DNA of 6,678 bases, from the NCBI GenBank assembly GCA_937868035.1, contig CALMLK010000301.1, forward strand, positions 1-6,678, read 5' to 3'. Below, piece by piece: positions 4,830 through 6,678 of the stretch (positions are counted from its first letter, which is position 1; every line of letters starts with the position of its first letter). Both the position numbers and the translations under genes were made by a program. The stretch is from an uncultured Alphaproteobacteria bacterium (GTDB lineage: Bacteria; Pseudomonadota; Alphaproteobacteria; Rhizobiales; Aestuariivirgaceae). The notes under the pieces were generated by a model. The model worked only from the letters and a program-made list of their open reading frames with translations, did no database searches and had not been told where the DNA came from.

Positions 4830-6386
4830 TCACTCCCACTCGATCGTGCCGGGTGGCTTCGACGTCACGTCGTAGACGACGCGGCTCACGCCCTTCACCT
4901 CGTTGATGATGCGCGTGGCGGTGCGGCCCAGGAAGGCCATGTCGAAGGGATAGAAATCCGCGGTCATGCCATCGACGGAGGTGACGGCGCGGAGCGCCAG
5001 CACACGGTCGTAAGTGCGGCCATCGCCCATCACGCCCACCGTCTGCACCGGCAGCAGCACGGCGAAGGCCTGCCAGATCACGTCATACAAACCGGCCTTG
5101 CGGATTTCATCGAGATAGATCGCATCAGCCTTGCGCAGGATGTCGAGTTTCTCGCGCGTCACGCCCCCGGGCAGGCGGATCGCAAGGCCGGGTCCCGGGA
5201 AGGGATGACGGCCCACGAATTTATGAGGTAGACCAAGCTCTTGGCCGAGCAACCTCACTTCGTCCTTGAACAGTTCGCGGAGCGGTTCAACAAGCTTCAT
5301 GTTCATGCGCGCCGGCAACCCGCCCACATTGTGATGCGACTTGATCGTGACCGAGGGTCCACCCGTGAATGACACGCTTTCGATCACGTCAGGATAGAGC
5401 GTGCCCTGCGCCAGGAATTCGGCACCGCCCAATTTCTTCGCTTCCCGCTCAAACACATCGATGAACAGCTTGCCAATGGTTTTGCGCTTTTTCTCCGGGT
5501 CCATCTCGCCTTCGAGTGCGGAGATGAATTCATCGCTCGCATCAACATGCACGAGTTGCAGATTGTAGTGCTCGCGGAACATCGCCACCACGTCGGCGGC
5601 CTCGTTCTGGCGCATGAGGCCGTGATCGACGAGCACGCAGGTGATTTGATCCCCCACCGCTTCATGAATGAGCAATGCCGCCACGGATGAATCAACGCCG
5701 CCCGACAATCCGCACAGCACCCGGCCCTTGCCCACTTGCGCACGGATGCGCTCCACCGCTTCCTGGCGGAAGGCGGCCATGGTCCAGTCGCCCTTGCAGC
5801 CCGCAATCTCCTTCACGAAATTGCGGATGAGCTTGGCACCATCCGGCGTGTGCACCACTTCCGGGTGGAACATGGTGGTGTAGATGCGCCGCGCTTCATC
5901 TGAGGCAATGGCGAAGGGCGCGTTCGGCGAGGTGGCTTTGACCGTGAAGCCTGCGGGCAACTTGGTCACGCGATCACCATGGCTCATCCACACGGGATGC
6001 CGCTCACCCACCTTCCACAGTCCGTCGAACAGCGCGCTCGGCGCCAGCACTTCGACGTCCGCCCGGCCGAATTCCGCCGCGTGGCCGCCCTCGACGACAC
6101 CACCCAACTGCACCGCCGTCGTCTGCTGGCCGTAGCAGATGGCGAGGATGGGAAGGCCTGAATCGAACACCACCTGCGGCGCCCGCGGGCTGCCGTCCCG
6201 CGTCACCGAATCCGGTCCGCCGGACAGGATCACCGCCTTGGGCTTCATGCGCTGGAACGCCGCTTCGGCGCTCTGGAACGGGATGATCTCGGAATAAACC
6301 CCCAACTCGCGCACCCGCCGTCCGATGAGCTGGGTGACTTGGGAGCCGAAGTCGATGATGAGGATCTGGTCGTGCTGGGCTGTCAT
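4830..6386 (-). CDS. guaA: GMP synthase (glutamine-hydrolysing)
   Basis: GuaA converts XMP, ATP and glutamine to GMP in the cytoplasm, the last step of guanine nucleotide synthesis. The product is 518 residues, normal for the family. The N-terminal class I glutamine amidotransferase domain (about 6-195) has the nucleophile cysteine 84 in LAICYGQQ and the partners histidine 174 and glutamate 176 in FHPEV. The ATP-pyrophosphatase domain follows with the PP-loop SGGVDSS at 228-234, then the C-terminal dimerisation domain ending in the canonical KPPGTIEWE. All catalytic residues are intact. ATG 6386 is chosen because [16 protein letters not shown] matches the usual family N-terminus. An in-frame ATG at 6425 would add 13 residues ([13 protein letters not shown]) not typical of the family. 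There is no Shine-Dalgarno sequence before 6386; the preceding bases are pyrimidine-rich and form a hairpin. It lies 42 bases downstream of an NRAMP gene on the same strand. Confidence 0.97.
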   Translation of the reverse strand: MTAQHDQILIIDFGSQVTQLIGRRVRELGVYSEIIPFQSAEAAFQRMKPKAVILSGGPDSVTRDGSPRAPQVVFDSGLPILAICYGQQTTAVQLGGVVEGGHAAEFGRADVEVLAPSALFDGLWKVGERHPVWMSHGDRVTKLPAGFTVKATSPNAPFAIASDEARRIYTTMFHPEVVHTPDGAKLIRNFVKEIAGCKGDWTMAAFRQEAVERIRAQVGKGRVLCGLSGGVDSSVAALLIHEAVGDQITCVLVDHGLMRQNEAADVVAMFREHYNLQLVHVDASDEFISALEGEMDPEKKRKTIGKLFIDVFEREAKKLGGAEFLAQGTLYPDVIESVSFTGGPSVTIKSHHNVGGLPARMNMKLVEPLRELFKDEVRLLGQELGLPHKFVGRHPFPGPGLAIRLPGGVTREKLDILRKADAIYLDEIRKAGLYDVIWQAFAVLLPVQTVGVMGDGRTYDRVLALRAVTSVDGMTADFYPFDMAFLGRTATRIINEVKGVSRVVYDVTSKPPGTIEWE

Positions 6387-6390
6387 GCGG

Positions 6391-6410
6391 GGCGGATAAG
6401 GCAATCCGCC
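6391..6410 (-). promoter_or_regulatory. Perfect 7-bp stem-loop immediately upstream of the guaA start
   Basis: On the guaA strand, GGCGGAT (6410-6404) pairs perfectly with ATCCGCC (6397-6391) around a 6-base loop, TGCCTT. The stem ends only four bases before the ATG at 6386, where a ribosome-binding site would otherwise sit. No T-run follows, so it is not a standard terminator for the upstream NRAMP gene. It may affect guaA translation or be a protein-binding site. If the ATG at 6425 were the true start, the stem would lie inside the coding region. Confidence 0.55.
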
Positions 6411-6428
6411 GGAGTCTGCAAGCATGCC

Positions 6429-6678
6429 TCAAAGGGCGCTGAACACATCCCACAGGAGTTTCAGGTTGAGCCCGATCACGATGGCCGCAATGACGGCCGA
6501 AACGGCCGTCAGCCAGCCGGGAGAGACCAGAGGCCCCATCTTGGTCTTGTCGCGGGTGAACATCACCAGCGGCACGATGGCGAAGGGAAGCTGGAACGCC
6601 AGGATCACCTGGCTGAGGATGAGCAACATGCCCGTGCCTTCCGCCCCGTAGTAGAGGGTGACGACAGCGGCGGGGACA
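6429..6678 (-). CDS. mntH: NRAMP-family (MntH-type) divalent metal transporter, C-terminal fragment
   Basis: Only the last 82 residues are in the window; the start lies to the right. The sequence beginning VPAAVVTLYYGAEGTG, followed by LLILSQVILAFQLPFA and IVPLVMFTRDKTKMG, is characteristic of the penultimate membrane segments of NRAMP proton-coupled Mn(II)/Fe(II) importers. A last hydrophobic helix of about residues 60-78 of the fragment ends in LLWDVFSAL. These are inner-membrane importers of manganese and sometimes iron. The metal-binding motifs of the first and sixth helices are outside the window, so substrate cannot be judged. The TGA stop at 6429-6431 is followed by guaA after 42 bases with no evident terminator, so cotranscription is possible. 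The symbol rests on family resemblance. Confidence 0.88.
   Translation of the reverse strand, partial: VPAAVVTLYYGAEGTGMLLILSQVILAFQLPFAIVPLVMFTRDKTKMGPLVSPGWLTAVSAVIAAIVIGLNLKLLWDVFSAL

Noticed and set aside
4860..4872. Palindrome CGACGTCACGTCG near the end of guaA
   Set aside because: It lies in conserved GuaA coding sequence (VVYDVTSK) and is explained by codon choice; its position inside a gene end gives no regulatory context.
1..6678. A toxin-antitoxin, phage-defence or conjugation system
   Set aside because: No nuclease, toxin, relaxase, ParB, integrase or defence domain is visible. The ParA-like pair alone does not establish such a system.

Overview
The window is GC-rich, densely packed chromosomal DNA that looks alphaproteobacterial. 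The GuaA and bacterioferritin-like sequences, the NnrU-family pair and the rich GC codon third positions point that way. No species is claimed. No gene-free stretch exceeds 300 bases; the two largest gaps are the divergent intergenic regions at 951-1116 and 4197-4364. No tRNA, rRNA, CRISPR array, insertion sequence or transposase was seen.

Layout from left to right. (1) Positions 1-950, minus strand: two tandem NnrU-family membrane protein genes. The complete one (381-950) is upstream and shares one base with the start of a paralogue that runs off the left edge. (2) Positions 951-1116: a divergent control region with a strong imperfect inverted repeat, a second 8-bp inverted repeat, a duplicated 12-13 base ribosome-binding-site-like segment, and a possible 7-codon leader cistron that overlaps the next start codon. 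(3) Positions 1117-2561, plus strand: two paralogous ParA/MinD-superfamily P-loop proteins in tandem. The first has an intact deviant Walker A motif; in the second that motif has decayed to a bare GKT. (4) Positions 2568-4196, minus strand: a secreted 542-residue protein with 52 cysteines, built from C-x(10-13)-C units that form an exact 34-residue super-repeat in its middle. (5) Positions 4365-4823, plus strand: a bacterioferritin-like diiron protein whose heme-ligand methionine position is leucine, preceded by an imperfect hairpin. (6) Positions 4830-6386, minus strand: guaA, GMP synthase, with a perfect hairpin just upstream of its start. (7) Positions 6429-6678, minus strand: the C-terminal end of an NRAMP (MntH-type) metal transporter.

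guaA, the NRAMP gene and the ferritin-like gene are ordinary housekeeping and metal-homeostasis functions. The parts that stand out are the ParA-like pair, which has no visible ParB or centromere partner and one member with a degraded ATPase motif, its leader region, and the convergent cysteine-repeat exported protein. No functional link between the ParA-like pair and the cysteine-rich protein can be shown from sequence; they are only convergent neighbours with six bases between stop codons.
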